DNA of 64,000 bases from Rhodococcoides corynebacterioides (GCF_019834675.1 NZ_JABUBU010000015.1:1-64000), one strand, 5' to 3'; counted from the stretch's first letter, positions 43,897-54,307 are shown. Program-made: numbers and translations. The notes: generated from the letters alone by a model not told the origin.

Positions 43897-43934
43897 GGCA
43901 GAAACGACATGTTTCGTCGTTTTTCTGCCATACT
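43897..43934 (+). promoter_or_regulatory. operator-like inverted repeat and -10 of the GlxA-type regulator
   Basis: GGCAGAAACGAC (43897-43908) pairs with GTCGTTTTTCTGCC (43916-43929) across a 7-nt centre, with a 2-nt insertion in one arm. It abuts CATACT (43929-43934), a -10 exactly 6 nt before the GTG at 43941. The repeat fills the -10 to -35 region of the leaderless promoter, as expected for an autoregulatory operator. Confidence 0.65.
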
Positions 43935-43940
43935 GATGCG

Positions 43941-44948
43941 GTGCTGACGAAGGTGGTCCTGCCGCTCCTGCCGTTGACCGAGGCGTTCGAGCTCGGCGTC
44001 GCGTGCGAGGTCTTCGGGTTCGACCGGTCCGACGAGGGACTGCCGGTCTACGACTTCTCGTTGATCGCCGCCGTCCCCGAGCCGATCCGCACGCGGTTCG
44101 GGTACTCCATCGACGTGCCCTACGACCTCGATCGACTCGACGACGCGGACCTGATCGTCGTGCCCGCGGGTGGCACCGCCACCACCGCGGACGGGTCGTA
44201 CGTGTGCGGAACCGGCAACGGCTCGGACCTCGGGGACCTCGAGCCGCTCGCCGAGAAACTGCGTGCCGCCGTGGCGCGAGGCACACGGGTCGCGAGCCTG
44301 TGCACCGGCGCCTTCGTCCTGGGCGCGGCGGGGCTCCTGGACGGCCGTCGGTGCACCACGCACTGGCGCCACGCGGCGCAGCTGGCCGAGCGCTTCCCCG
44401 CCGCGACGGTCGACTCCAACGTCCTCTACGTCCAGGACGACAACGTCTACACCAGCGCGGGCACCGCCGCCGGCATCGACCTCTGCCTGCACATCGTGCG
44501 GTCCGCCCAGGGCGCCGCGGTGGCCAACGGCATCGCACGGCGCATGGTGGTGCCGCCGCACCGCGACGGTGGACAGGCGCAGTACGTCGCCGTGCCCGTG
44601 CCGGAGTGCGACTCGGACACCCTGGCCCCGCTGATCGACTGGATCGCCGAGAACCTCCGCGAGGACCTCTCCGTCGACGTCCTGGCGGCGCGGGTGTCGA
44701 TGTCGTCCCGGACCTTCGCGCGCCGGTTCCAGGCGGAGACGGGCACCACCCCGGCGCGCTGGATCAGCGATCAGCGGGTGCTCGAGGCGCAGCGGCTGCT
44801 CGAGTCGACCGACCTGTCGGTGGACGCCGTCGCCGACAGCGTCGGCTTCGGTTCCGCGGCGGTCCTGCGGCAGCACTTCCTGCGACTGCGACGCACCACA
44901 CCGCAGTCCTACCGGCGCACCTTCCGGGCGGTGCCGGTGTCGGTGTGA
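43941..44948 (+). CDS. GlxA-family transcriptional regulator (DJ-1/PfpI + AraC HTH)
   Basis: A 335-residue protein. The N-terminal class I glutamine-amidotransferase/DJ-1-like sensor domain (1-190) has nucleophile-elbow Cys in VASLCTGAFVLGAAG. The C-terminal AraC/XylS DNA-binding domain (about 215-335) has two HTHs (LAARVSMSSRTFARRFQ and AVADSVGFGSAAVLRQHF). The GTG start at 43941 aligns with a leaderless -10. The family includes regulators of amine, carnitine or formaldehyde metabolism; the signal here is unknown. The operator-like repeat upstream suggests self-regulation. Confidence 0.9.
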   Translation: MLTKVVLPLLPLTEAFELGVACEVFGFDRSDEGLPVYDFSLIAAVPEPIRTRFGYSIDVPYDLDRLDDADLIVVPAGGTATTADGSYVCGTGNGSDLGDLEPLAEKLRAAVARGTRVASLCTGAFVLGAAGLLDGRRCTTHWRHAAQLAERFPAATVDSNVLYVQDDNVYTSAGTAAGIDLCLHIVRSAQGAAVANGIARRMVVPPHRDGGQAQYVAVPVPECDSDTLAPLIDWIAENLREDLSVDVLAARVSMSSRTFARRFQAETGTTPARWISDQRVLEAQRLLESTDLSVDAVADSVGFGSAAVLRQHFLRLRRTTPQSYRRTFRAVPVSV

Positions 44949-45083
44949 CCGGTGCGCGGGAAGACCGAGGGGACAAGACCGAGGGACGAGACCGGGGGGA
45001 AAGACCGTGGGAATGACACCGCCGGTCGGTCTGTTGCACCCCTCGAAGCCCACCGATCCCGACCCCAGCGAGGAGCATCACCA

Positions 45084-45455
45084 GTGGCTACGCAGACGCT
45101 GACCCAGCAGAACTTCGACGAGACCGTGACCGGGAACGACGTGGTTCTCGTCGACTTCTGGGCCGACTGGTGCGGACCGTGCAAGCAGTTCGCTCCCACC
45201 TTCGAGAAGTCCTCGGAGAACCACCCGGACGTGGTGTTCGGCAAGGTCGACACCGAGGCCGAGCAAGGTCTGGCGGCGGCGGCCAACATCCGGTCCATTC
45301 CGACGTTGATGGCGTTCCGCGAGGGCGTCCTGGTGTTCGCGCAGCCGGGCGCGCTTCCGCAGTCCGCGCTCGAGGACCTGGTCGGCCAGGTCAAGGCGCT
45401 GGACATGGACGAGGTGCGCAAGCAGATCGCCGAGCAGCAGGTCGCGGCGGAGTAA
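45084..45455 (+). CDS. trxA: thioredoxin
   Basis: A 123-residue thioredoxin with active site FWADWCGPCKQF, cis-Pro loop IRSIPTLMAFREG and the usual beta-alpha fold. Reduces protein disulfides; acts in the cytosol. GTG at 45084 (VATQTLTQQNFDETV) has AGGAG at 8-nt spacing. The C-terminal 15 residues (DMDEVRKQIAEQQVAAE) extend beyond the minimal fold. Followed by a strong terminator. Confidence 0.95.
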   Translation: MATQTLTQQNFDETVTGNDVVLVDFWADWCGPCKQFAPTFEKSSENHPDVVFGKVDTEAEQGLAAAANIRSIPTLMAFREGVLVFAQPGALPQSALEDLVGQVKALDMDEVRKQIAEQQVAAE

Positions 45456-45486
45456 CGGCGCCATCCAACCCCCGCACGACCGCAGC

Positions 45487-45527
45487 ACGACGGCGCGGAG
45501 CCCCCCCGAGGGGTTCCGCGCCGTCGT
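45487..45527. terminator. terminator between trxA and polA
   Basis: A 13-bp stem (ACGACGGCGCGGA / TCCGCGCCGTCGT) with an inner CCCC/GGGG pair lies between convergent stops; probably bidirectional. Confidence 0.75.
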
Positions 45528-45544
45528 CGTGTCGGTGCGCGGTC

Positions 45545-48283
45545 TCAGTGCGCGGCGTCGTCCCAGGTGCGGCCGAAACCGACCGACACCTCCAGCGGAA
45601 CCGACAGCGTGATCGCGCCGGCCATCTTCTCCCGCACCAGCGCCTCGACCCGCTCGCGTTCGGACTCGACCACCTCGAGCACCAGCTCGTCGTGCACCTG
45701 GAGCAGCATCCGTGAGGTGAGCCCGGCCTCGACCAGGCCGCGCTGCACGTCGATCATGGCCACCTTGATGATGTCCGCCGCGGTGCCCTGGATGGGCGCG
45801 TTGAGCGCTGCGCGCTCCGCGACCTCGCGGCGCTGACGGTTGTCGCTGGTGAGATCCGGCAGGTAGCGACGACGCCCGTAGAGGGTGGAGGTGTACCCCA
45901 CCTTGCGGGCGGCCTCGACCACCTCGTGCAGGTAGTCGCGCACCCCACCGAAGCGGGAGAAGTACGCGTCCATCTGCTCCTTGGCCTCGTCGGTGGAGAT
46001 CTTGAGCTGCTGCGAGAGTCCGTAGGCGCTCAGTCCGTAGGCCAACCCGTAGGACATGGCCTTGACGCGCCGGCGCAGTTCCGGCGTGACCTCGTCGATG
46101 GGCACTCCGAAGGCGCGGGATCCCACGAAGCTGTGCAGGTCCTCGCCGGTGTTGAACGCCTCGATCAACCCCTCGTCGCCCGACACGTGCGCCATGATGC
46201 GCATCTCGATCTGGCTGTAGTCGGCGGTGAGCACCGAGTCGTATCCCGCACCGACGACGAAACCCTCCCGGATACGTCGGCCGGCGGAGGTCTTGACCGG
46301 AATGTTCTGCAGGTTGGGCTCGGTCGAGGACAGCCGACCGGTGGCCGCGATGGTCTGGTTGAACGTGGTGTGGATCCGGCCGTCGGCGCTGACCGTCTTG
46401 AGCAACCCGTCGACGGTGACCTTGAGCCGCGTGGCGTCGCGATGATCGAGCAGGTGCCGCAGGAAGGGATGCTCGGTCTTCTCGAACATCGACTGCAGCG
46501 CCTCGGCGTCGGTGGTGTACCCCGTCTTGGTGCGCTTGGTCTTGGGCATGTCGAGCTCGTCGAAGAGCACCACCTGCAGCTGCTTCGGCGAACCCAGGTT
46601 GATCTGCTTGCCGATCACTGCGTAGGCGGCCTCGGCCGCCGTGGAGACCTCGCCCGCGAACTGGCTCTGCAAGTCGTGGAGGTGATCGAGATCGACCGCG
46701 ATACCCGTGTTCTCGACCGTCGCCAACACCTCGAGCAAGGGCAGCTCCATGTCCGACAGCAACGGCCGGGACTCGATGTCCGTCAGCTCGGTGTCGAGCG
46801 CGTCGGCGAGGTCCGCGACGGCGCGGGCCTTGAGAATCTCGCCCTCGGCGACGGCGGCCTGCGTCTCGTCCGCGTCGTCGAGCAGTGACAGCTGGGACTC
46901 GCCGCCGTCCTCCACGCGCAGTTCCCGCTTGAGATAGCGCAACGAGAGGTCGTCGAGCGCGAAGCTGCGCTGACCGGGCCGCACCAGGTACGCGGCCAGC
47001 GCGGTGTCGCTGGAGAGCCCCGCGACCGTCCACCCGCGGCCGCGCAGCGCGTGCAGAGCCCACTTGGCCTCGTGGAACGCCTTCGGCCGGTCGGCGTCGG
47101 CCAGCCACTGTCCGAGCGCGGCCTCGTCGGCCTCGTCGAGCGCGACCGTCTCCACGTACGCACCCTCGCCGTCCGCGGCGGCGAACGCGAGCGCCGTCGC
47201 GTCGCCGTCGAACGGCGATCGCGACCCCACGACGGACAGTCCGGTGCGTCCCTCCGCGGTGTGCGTCTGCAGCCATTCCCCGAGCTCGCCCGGGACGAGC
47301 GCCCGGCCGCGCACCTCGAAGCCCTCCTCCGCCTCCGGTTCGGTGGAGGTGAGGGTGGCGAACAGGCGGTCGCGCAGGACGCGGAACTCGAGGTCGTCGA
47401 ACAGGGCGTGCACCCGCTCCCGGTCCCAGGGCTGCAACTGCAGCTGGTCCGGGGTGTACGGCAGCGGCACGTCGCGCACCATCTCGGTCAGCTGGCGGTT
47501 GAGGATCACGCTCGACAGGTTCGCGCGCAGGGCGTCGCCGACCTTGCCGCGCACGGTGTCCACGCCGTCGACCAGCGCGTCGAGGCTGCCGAACTCGGTG
47601 ATCCACTTGGTCGCGGTCTTCTCCCCCACGCCCGGGATGCCGGGGAGGTTGTCACTCGGGTCGCCGCGCAGTGCCGCGAAGTCCGGGTACTGCTCGGGCG
47701 TCAGGCCGTACTTGGTCTTCACCTCCTCCGGGGTGAAGCGCGTGAGGTCCGAGACGCCCTTGCGGGGATAGAGCACGGTCACGTTCTCGTTCACCAGTTG
47801 GATCGAGTCGCGGTCGCCCGTCACGACCAGCACGCGGTAACCCGCCTCGACCGCCTGCGTCGTCAGCGTCGCGATGATGTCGTCCGCCTCGTATCCCGGC
47901 TCGGCCATCACCGGGATGCCGAGCGCACCGAGGACGTCCTTGGTGATGTCGATCTGCCCGGCGAACTCGTCGGGCGTCTTGATGCGGTTGGCCTTGTACT
48001 CCGAGTACATGTCCGCGCGGAACGTCTGCCGCGAGACGTCGAACGCGGCGCCGACGTGGGTCGGACTCTCGTCCCGCAGCAGGTTGATCAGCATCGACGT
48101 GAAGCCGTACACCGCGTTGGTGGTCTGCCCGCTGGTGGTGCGGAAGTTCTCGGCCGGCAGGGCGTAGAACGCCCGGTAGGCGACCGAATGGCCGTCGATC
48201 AGCATCAGCAGCGGCGGGGCCGCCGCCGTCGACTTCGCGCTCGCGGACGACGGGGCGGACGAGGTGGTGGCAGCGGGACTCAC
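45545..48283 (-). CDS. polA: DNA polymerase I
   Basis: A 912-residue family A polymerase. N-terminal 5'-3' exonuclease/flap domain (LLMLIDGHSVAYRAFYALP, GDRDSIQLVN, GIPGVGEKTA). The central 3'-5' exonuclease-like domain lacks the DxE catalytic motif, as in mycobacterial PolA, and is presumably inactive. C-terminal polymerase motif A (DYSQIEMRIMAHVSGD), motif B (RRRVKAMSYGLAYGLSAYGL) and motif C (LLQVHDELVLE). The GTG start at 48283 is 7 nt after a TAGACT -10, so the mRNA is probably leaderless. Replication and repair gap filling. Confidence 0.96.
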   Translation of the reverse strand: MSPAATTSSAPSSASAKSTAAAPPLLMLIDGHSVAYRAFYALPAENFRTTSGQTTNAVYGFTSMLINLLRDESPTHVGAAFDVSRQTFRADMYSEYKANRIKTPDEFAGQIDITKDVLGALGIPVMAEPGYEADDIIATLTTQAVEAGYRVLVVTGDRDSIQLVNENVTVLYPRKGVSDLTRFTPEEVKTKYGLTPEQYPDFAALRGDPSDNLPGIPGVGEKTATKWITEFGSLDALVDGVDTVRGKVGDALRANLSSVILNRQLTEMVRDVPLPYTPDQLQLQPWDRERVHALFDDLEFRVLRDRLFATLTSTEPEAEEGFEVRGRALVPGELGEWLQTHTAEGRTGLSVVGSRSPFDGDATALAFAAADGEGAYVETVALDEADEAALGQWLADADRPKAFHEAKWALHALRGRGWTVAGLSSDTALAAYLVRPGQRSFALDDLSLRYLKRELRVEDGGESQLSLLDDADETQAAVAEGEILKARAVADLADALDTELTDIESRPLLSDMELPLLEVLATVENTGIAVDLDHLHDLQSQFAGEVSTAAEAAYAVIGKQINLGSPKQLQVVLFDELDMPKTKRTKTGYTTDAEALQSMFEKTEHPFLRHLLDHRDATRLKVTVDGLLKTVSADGRIHTTFNQTIAATGRLSSTEPNLQNIPVKTSAGRRIREGFVVGAGYDSVLTADYSQIEMRIMAHVSGDEGLIEAFNTGEDLHSFVGSRAFGVPIDEVTPELRRRVKAMSYGLAYGLSAYGLSQQLKISTDEAKEQMDAYFSRFGGVRDYLHEVVEAARKVGYTSTLYGRRRYLPDLTSDNRQRREVAERAALNAPIQGTAADIIKVAMIDVQRGLVEAGLTSRMLLQVHDELVLEVVESERERVEALVREKMAGAITLSVPLEVSVGFGRTWDDAAH

Positions 48284-48296
48284 GCGCCTCAGTCTA
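48284..48296 (-). promoter_or_regulatory. polA leaderless promoter -10
   Basis: Minus strand TAGACTGAGGCGC directly precedes the GTG start. The same arrangement and nearly the same bases (TAGGCTGAGACGC) precede pyk at 59074-59086. Confidence 0.6.
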
Positions 48297-48432
48297 GGGA
48301 CGACCACCGACACCCACGGCGCCCCGCACCGAACCCGCGCCGAGCACCCGTCCGCGGCCACCTCGGGGGTGCATCGAAACAAGACCGCAACATCGAAGAA
48401 ATCGAAGCGGCCCTGTCGGAAACCTCGATCGC

Positions 48433-48438
48433 TATAGA
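48433..48438 (+). promoter_or_regulatory. candidate -10 of the liv operon
   Basis: TATAGA, close to TATAAT, lies about 70 nt upstream of livH in the 223-bp gap from divergent polA. The -35 is not convincing. Confidence 0.4.
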
Positions 48439-48506
48439 GTCCGAACCCTTGCAGACAGTCGTCGAATCACCTCGACGCCATTCGATCGTCCGAGAGGACC
48501 CCCCGC

Positions 48507-49892
48507 GTGCCCCCCTCGAGTCCTCGGCGGCCCGGTCCGGCACTGGCTACCGCCACTGTCGTCCGCGCGTTCGTCGTCGTACTCCTGAGCATCGTCGCCG
48601 CCGCCACGTTCGCCGGCACGGCCCTCGCTCAGGAACCGACCCCACCACCGGCTCCGGCCCCGACCGCCACGTCGTCCGACACCCCCGGCGCGACACCCGC
48701 CGAACCACCCGCCGACGCCGTGAACGTCAGCGGCAGCCTCAACAACGCCGGTGACCGTCTAATCGGCGTCGACGTCGTCGCCGTCGACGCGTCCGGCGCC
48801 GAGGTCGCCCGCACGACGTCCGAGACCGGCGGGCGGTGGACGCTCCCGGTCTCCCCCGGCGACTACACGTTCCGCATCGATCCCGAGACCCTGCCGGACG
48901 GCGTGTCCGTGCAGGGCGAGGTGCAACGCACCGTCGTCGAGGGCCGCGCGAACACCGTCATCTTCAGCTTCGGCGAGGCGCGCACCGCCACGGTGGTGCC
49001 CTTCTACGAGCAGTTCCTGCGCACCACCGTCGACGGACTGCGGTTCGGTCTGGTGATCGCACTCGCCGCGATCGGACTCAGCCTGATCTTCGGCACCACC
49101 GGCCTGACCAACTTCGCCCACGGCGAGTTGGTCACCCTCGGCGCCGTCGCGGCCTGGATCTTCAACGTGACGTTCGGCATCCAGTTGATCCCGGCCACGA
49201 TCCTCGCCGTGATCGTCGGTGTCGCGGTGGGCTGGCTTAACAACGTCGGGCTGTGGAAACCGTTGCGACGGCGCAAGACCGGTCTGATCGGCCAGCTGGT
49301 CGTCTCCATCGGCCTCGCCATCGCGCTGCGCTACCTGATCCTCATCTTCTTCTCCGATCGCTCCGAGCCGTTCGCCGACTACCAGGCGCAACAGCAGCGC
49401 GAGTGGGGACCGTTCGCCATCACCGACGTCAACCTCGCCTGCATCGTCATCAGCGTCGTGGTGCTCGTCCTCGTCGCCCTCATGCTGCAGAAGACGCGTA
49501 TCGGCAAGGCCATGCGTGCCGTGGCCGACAACCGCGACCTCGCCGCGTCGTCGGGCATCAACGTCGAGCGCGTCGTCACCTTCGTCTGGTGCATGGGCGG
49601 CGGCCTCGCCGCGCTCGGTGGCGTGCTGTTCGGACTCTCCGAGCTCGGCGGCCGCGTCCAGTGGGAGATGGGCTTCAAGCTCCTCCTGCTGATGTTCGCG
49701 GGCATCACCCTGGGCGGGCTCGGTACCGCCTACGGGGCTCTGCTCGGGTGCGTGATCGTCGGCCTGCTCGTGCAGTGGTCGACGCTGGTCATCAACCCCG
49801 ACCTGAAATACATCGGAGGACTGCTCGTCTTGATCGTCATCCTCATCGTCCGGCCGCAAGGCATCCTGGGCTCGCGGCAAAGGATCGGCTGA
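48507..49892 (+). CDS. livH: branched-chain amino acid-type ABC permease LivH with N-terminal secreted domain
   Basis: A 461-residue protein. Residues 1-42 are a Sec-type signal sequence ending FAGTALAQ. Residues 43-70 are a Pro/Ala linker. Residues about 72-150 are a carboxypeptidase-regulatory-like beta-sandwich (VNVSGSLNNAGDRLIGVDVV, TTSETGGRWTLPVSPGDYTF). Residues about 165-455 are a typical LivH permease (GLRFGLVIALAAIGLSLIFG, GLTNFAHGELVTLGAVAAW). Ordinary LivH is about 290-300 residues, so the first 160 are an extra extracytoplasmic module. The GTG start has GAGAGGA upstream. First gene of livHMGF. Confidence 0.88.
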   Translation: MPPSSPRRPGPALATATVVRAFVVVLLSIVAAATFAGTALAQEPTPPPAPAPTATSSDTPGATPAEPPADAVNVSGSLNNAGDRLIGVDVVAVDASGAEVARTTSETGGRWTLPVSPGDYTFRIDPETLPDGVSVQGEVQRTVVEGRANTVIFSFGEARTATVVPFYEQFLRTTVDGLRFGLVIALAAIGLSLIFGTTGLTNFAHGELVTLGAVAAWIFNVTFGIQLIPATILAVIVGVAVGWLNNVGLWKPLRRRKTGLIGQLVVSIGLAIALRYLILIFFSDRSEPFADYQAQQQREWGPFAITDVNLACIVISVVVLVLVALMLQKTRIGKAMRAVADNRDLAASSGINVERVVTFVWCMGGGLAALGGVLFGLSELGGRVQWEMGFKLLLLMFAGITLGGLGTAYGALLGCVIVGLLVQWSTLVINPDLKYIGGLLVLIVILIVRPQGILGSRQRIG

Positions 49893-49893
49893 C

Positions 49894-50886
49894 ATGGACA
49901 TCATCGGAGCTCTCCAGGTCTCCCTGGCCCAACTCGTCGGACCGTCCGCGATCTTCTACGCGCTGCTCGCCATCGGTCTGAACCTGCACTTCGGCTACGC
50001 CGGTCTGCTCAACTTCGGTCAGATCGGATTCGCCCTCCTCGGCGGCTACGGCGTCGGCATCATGACCATCACCTACGAGCAGCCGCTCTGGCTGGGCATC
50101 ATCGTGGGTCTCGCCGCGGCCGGCCTGCTCGCCCTGGTTCTCGGTATCCCGACGCTGCGGCTGCGGGCGGACTACCTCGCCATCGTCACCATCGCCGCGT
50201 CGGAGATCCTGCGTCTGGTCTTCCGTTCCACGGCGTCGGACGGGGTCACCGGCTCCACCAACGGCCTGTTCGGCTTCGCCGATCCGTTCACGCGGCTCAG
50301 TCCGTTCGACTCGGCCAAGCAGTACGACTTCGCGGGCGTGAAGTTCTACGGCGACGACCTGTGGGCGATGGTGGTCGGCTGGTCGTTGGTCCTGGTGCTC
50401 TGCGGGTTCGTCTACCTGCTGACCCACAGCCCGTGGGGACGCGTGCTCAAGGCGGTCCGCGAGGACGAGGACGCCGCCCGCTCGCTGGGCAAGAACGTCT
50501 TCGTCTACAAGATGCAGGCGCTGGTCCTCGGCGGCATGATCGGCGGCCTCGGCGGCGTGTTCAACGCGCTGCAGACCAAGTCGATCAACCCCGACTTCTA
50601 CTCCACGGCGCAGACGTTCTTCGCCTTCGGCGCCCTCATCCTCGGCGGCGCCGCGACGGTCTTCGGACCGGTCGTGGGGGCCATGCTGTTCTGGTTCCTG
50701 CTCTCCATTCCCGACGTCCTGCTGCGGCAGGCCGCCGCGGGTCCCGATCCGCTGATCCCCATGACCGAACAGCAGGTCGGCGCCACCCGATTCGTCCTCC
50801 TCGGCATCCTCATCGCGGTGCTGATGATCTTCCGCCCGCAGGGACTGCTGGGCAACAAGCGGGAGGTACAGCTCGATGCCAAGTAG
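49894..50886 (+). CDS. livM: branched-chain amino acid-type ABC permease LivM
   Basis: A 330-residue multi-pass permease: FYALLAIGLNLHFGYAGLLN, FGQIGFALLGGYGVGIM and the coupling-helix region GRVLKAVREDEDAARSLGKN. It pairs with LivH to form the channel. It starts 1 nt after livH and overlaps livG by 11 nt. Confidence 0.93.
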   Translation: MDIIGALQVSLAQLVGPSAIFYALLAIGLNLHFGYAGLLNFGQIGFALLGGYGVGIMTITYEQPLWLGIIVGLAAAGLLALVLGIPTLRLRADYLAIVTIAASEILRLVFRSTASDGVTGSTNGLFGFADPFTRLSPFDSAKQYDFAGVKFYGDDLWAMVVGWSLVLVLCGFVYLLTHSPWGRVLKAVREDEDAARSLGKNVFVYKMQALVLGGMIGGLGGVFNALQTKSINPDFYSTAQTFFAFGALILGGAATVFGPVVGAMLFWFLLSIPDVLLRQAAAGPDPLIPMTEQQVGATRFVLLGILIAVLMIFRPQGLLGNKREVQLDAK

Positions 50887-51888
50887 TCAGACCGTGGCGG
50901 CGCGCAAGCCGCTGAGCGCCGACGCACGCCGGTCGCTGTTCGCCGACGTCGCGAATACCCCCGGTGTGCCGAAACCCGATCCGACCCTGGTGGTCGACGG
51001 CGTCTCGCGCACCTTCGGCGGCCTCAAGGCCGTCGACGTCGCCCACCTCGAGATCCAGCGCGGGTGCATCACCGGTCTCATCGGGCCCAACGGCGCCGGC
51101 AAGACCACCCTGTTCAACCTGCTGACGGGCTTCGACCGCCCCGACACCGGCACCTGGTCGATGGACGGGAAGTCGTTGGGCCGCATGACACCTCACCAGG
51201 TGGCGCGTCACGGCGTGGTGCGCACGTTCCAGCTGACCAAGGCCCTGTCCAAGCTCACGGTGCTCGACAACGTGCGACTCGGGGCCACCGGCCAGAAGGG
51301 CGAGCGCATCGTCAACACGCTCGTGCCGTGGACCTGGAAGGCCCAGGAGCGCGAGGTCACCGAGCGGGCCAACGAGCTGCTGGCGCGATTCAAGCTCGAC
51401 GCCAAGCGCGACGATCTCGCCGGATCGCTGTCCGGCGGCCAGCGCAAGCTGCTGGAGATGGCGCGGGCGCTCATGACCGACCCCGCCGTCGTCATGCTCG
51501 ACGAGCCCATGGCCGGCGTGAATCCCGCTCTGACGCAGAGCCTTCTGGGGCACATCAAGTCCCTGCGCGACGACGGCATGACGGTGGTCTTCGTCGAACA
51601 CGACATGGACGTCATCCGCGACATCAGCGACTGGGTCGTCGTGATGGCCCAGGGCAGTGTCATCGCGGAATCGGCGCCGGAGAACCTGGCCGACAACGAG
51701 GCCGTCGTCGACGCCTACCTCGGCAGCCACCACGACCAGGCGCTCGAGTTCGACGAGAACGGAAACCCCGTGGGCGCCACCGCCGAACTGGCCGAGGCGC
51801 TCGAACAGGCCGAGGCCGAGACCCTCGAGGCGGGCGGCGACCTCTCCGACGCCGAACCGGAGATCGATCTCAACAGGAAGACCACGTC

Positions 51889-51892
<4 letters not shown>
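50876..51892 (+). CDS. livG: branched-chain amino acid-type ABC ATPase LivG
   Basis: A 338-residue ATPase: Walker A IGPNGAGKTTLFNLLTG, signature LSGGQRKLLEMARALM, Walker B VVMLDEPMAGVNP and VVFVEHDMDVI. Compared with usual LivG (about 255) it has about 35 extra N-terminal residues and an acidic C-terminal tail (about 285-338; ALEQAEAETLEAGGDLSDAE). The stop overlaps the livF ATG as ATGA. Confidence 0.93.
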
Positions 51893-52698
<806 letters not shown>

Positions 52699-52724
52699 CT
52701 CCTCCCGCACACCCCGCACACGAG

Positions 52725-52760
52725 GAACGGGCCCCGACTCCATGGAGTCGGGGCCCGTTC
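52725..52760. terminator. perfect palindromic terminator between livF and the receptor gene
   Basis: A 36-nt perfect palindrome (half-site GAACGGGCCCCGACTCCA) lies between convergent stops at 52698 and 52775. Bidirectional intrinsic terminator. Confidence 0.85.
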
Positions 52761-52774
52761 TCGGGTGGAGCGGG

Positions 52775-54112
52775 TCAGCCGCCGACGACGATGTAATCCT
52801 CGGTGGTCAGCTTGTTGTCCGGCCCGAAGACCAGCTTGCCGTAGGACCCGACGCCCGGCTCGCCGCCGTCGGTGAAGGCGAGCTCACCGGTGACACCGTC
52901 GTAGTCGATGTCGGTACCGGCCTGCACCAGCGGCAGGCACTCCTGGAACGACGTGCACTTCTGCCCGTCCTTGGTGACCGCGTTGATGTTGGCCGCGATG
53001 TCGGTGCCCGCGGTCGACTTCGCCTGCTCGGCAGCGAGAGCCGAGATCACGACGGCGTCGTAGGACTCACCGGAGTAGTTGAAGTCCACCAGCGCCGGGT
53101 TGACGCCCTTCAGACGGTTCTGGAAGTCCGCGCCGACATCGGTGAGCGGCGTGGTGCCCTTCATCGTGTCCAGCAGGCCCGGTCCGACGGACTCGCCGAG
53201 CGCGTTGCCCATGTTGCCGTCGACACCGTAGACGGCCGTGCCGTCCGACGGTCCGATGCCGATCTCGTGCATGCGGGTGATGATCTTTGCCGACTCCTCG
53301 AAGCCGATGAGCGCCACCGCATCCGGGTCGAAGTTCTTCACCTGGTCGATCTCGGCGTTGAAGGACTGCGCGTTGGGGTCGTAGATGATCGTCTGGATCT
53401 GATCGGCCGCGATGCCGGCTTCCTCGAGGTTGGCCTGCGTGTTGCGGGCGAGGCCGGTGCCGTAGGGATCGTTGAGCGCCAGAATGGACACGCGCTGCCC
53501 GCCGTCCTCGGCGATCAGCTGCGAGAGTGCCTGTGCCTGCAGCACATCCGTGGGTGCGGTGCGGAAGTACTGGCCCTTGTCCGGGTAGCAGACGAACTGG
53601 TCGGACGTGTTGGCCGGCGAGAACTGCACGACACCCGCGCTGGTGATCTTGTCGATCACCTTGAGCGACACCGAGGACGACGCCGCACCGACGATCACGG
53701 ACACGCCCGCGGCGAGTTCGCGGTCGACGGTGGTGTTGGCGGTGTCGGTGGTGGTGTCACCCGAGTCGCCGGGCACCAACTCGACGGGCTGCCCCAGGAC
53801 GCCGCCCGCACCGTTGACGTCGTTGACCGCCAACTGCACACCGGCGACTTCCGGCGGTCCGAGGAAGGCGAGGCTGCCGGTCTCCGGCAGCAGCGTGCCG
53901 ATCTTGAGGGGGGTGGTGACAGGGGTTGCACCGGCGGTGGCCTGCTCGGGTGTGCAGTCCGTGTCCACCGTCTGCTCCGCGGAAGCGGACGCGCCGCCGG
54001 AGGCGCTGGTCTCGCCGCCGGAGCTCGAATCGTCGCTCGAAGAACAGCCGAACAGGGCGAGCGACGCGGCGCTCACCACCGCAGCCGTCCGAACGATGGT
54101 TCGTTTTGCCAT
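52775..54112 (-). CDS. liv-type ABC substrate-binding lipoprotein
   Basis: A 445-residue periplasmic-binding-protein type 1. The N-terminal lipoprotein signal has lipobox ASLALFGCSSS (Cys23 acylated), followed by a Ser/Gly-rich linker and a Leu/Ile/Val-binding fold: LKIGTLLPETGSLAFLGPPE, VIVGAASSSVSLKVID and ILALNDPYGTGLARN. ATG at 54112 has GAGGAG upstream. It is transcribed convergently to livHMGF, so it has its own promoter, but it is the obvious receptor for that transporter. Ligand may be branched-chain amino acids, amides or urea. Confidence 0.9.
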   Translation of the reverse strand: MAKRTIVRTAAVVSAASLALFGCSSSDDSSSGGETSASGGASASAEQTVDTDCTPEQATAGATPVTTPLKIGTLLPETGSLAFLGPPEVAGVQLAVNDVNGAGGVLGQPVELVPGDSGDTTTDTANTTVDRELAAGVSVIVGAASSSVSLKVIDKITSAGVVQFSPANTSDQFVCYPDKGQYFRTAPTDVLQAQALSQLIAEDGGQRVSILALNDPYGTGLARNTQANLEEAGIAADQIQTIIYDPNAQSFNAEIDQVKNFDPDAVALIGFEESAKIITRMHEIGIGPSDGTAVYGVDGNMGNALGESVGPGLLDTMKGTTPLTDVGADFQNRLKGVNPALVDFNYSGESYDAVVISALAAEQAKSTAGTDIAANINAVTKDGQKCTSFQECLPLVQAGTDIDYDGVTGELAFTDGGEPGVGSYGKLVFGPDNKLTTEDYIVVGG

Positions 54113-54307
54113 CTGGGGTCTCCTCGAAATTGGGCGCACGGAATCGAAAGCCGTGACGCTCGTGAAGGTGAACTTAGCCCCGAACACGGTGGCGCGACCC
54201 GACGATCGGGGCCTGTGACCCTACTGTGACGTGGGCACAGCGAGATTTGACGTCGTCGTAACGCGGCACCGCCCGACGGGGCACCGACGACGTGCCGTGC
54301 GGACTGC

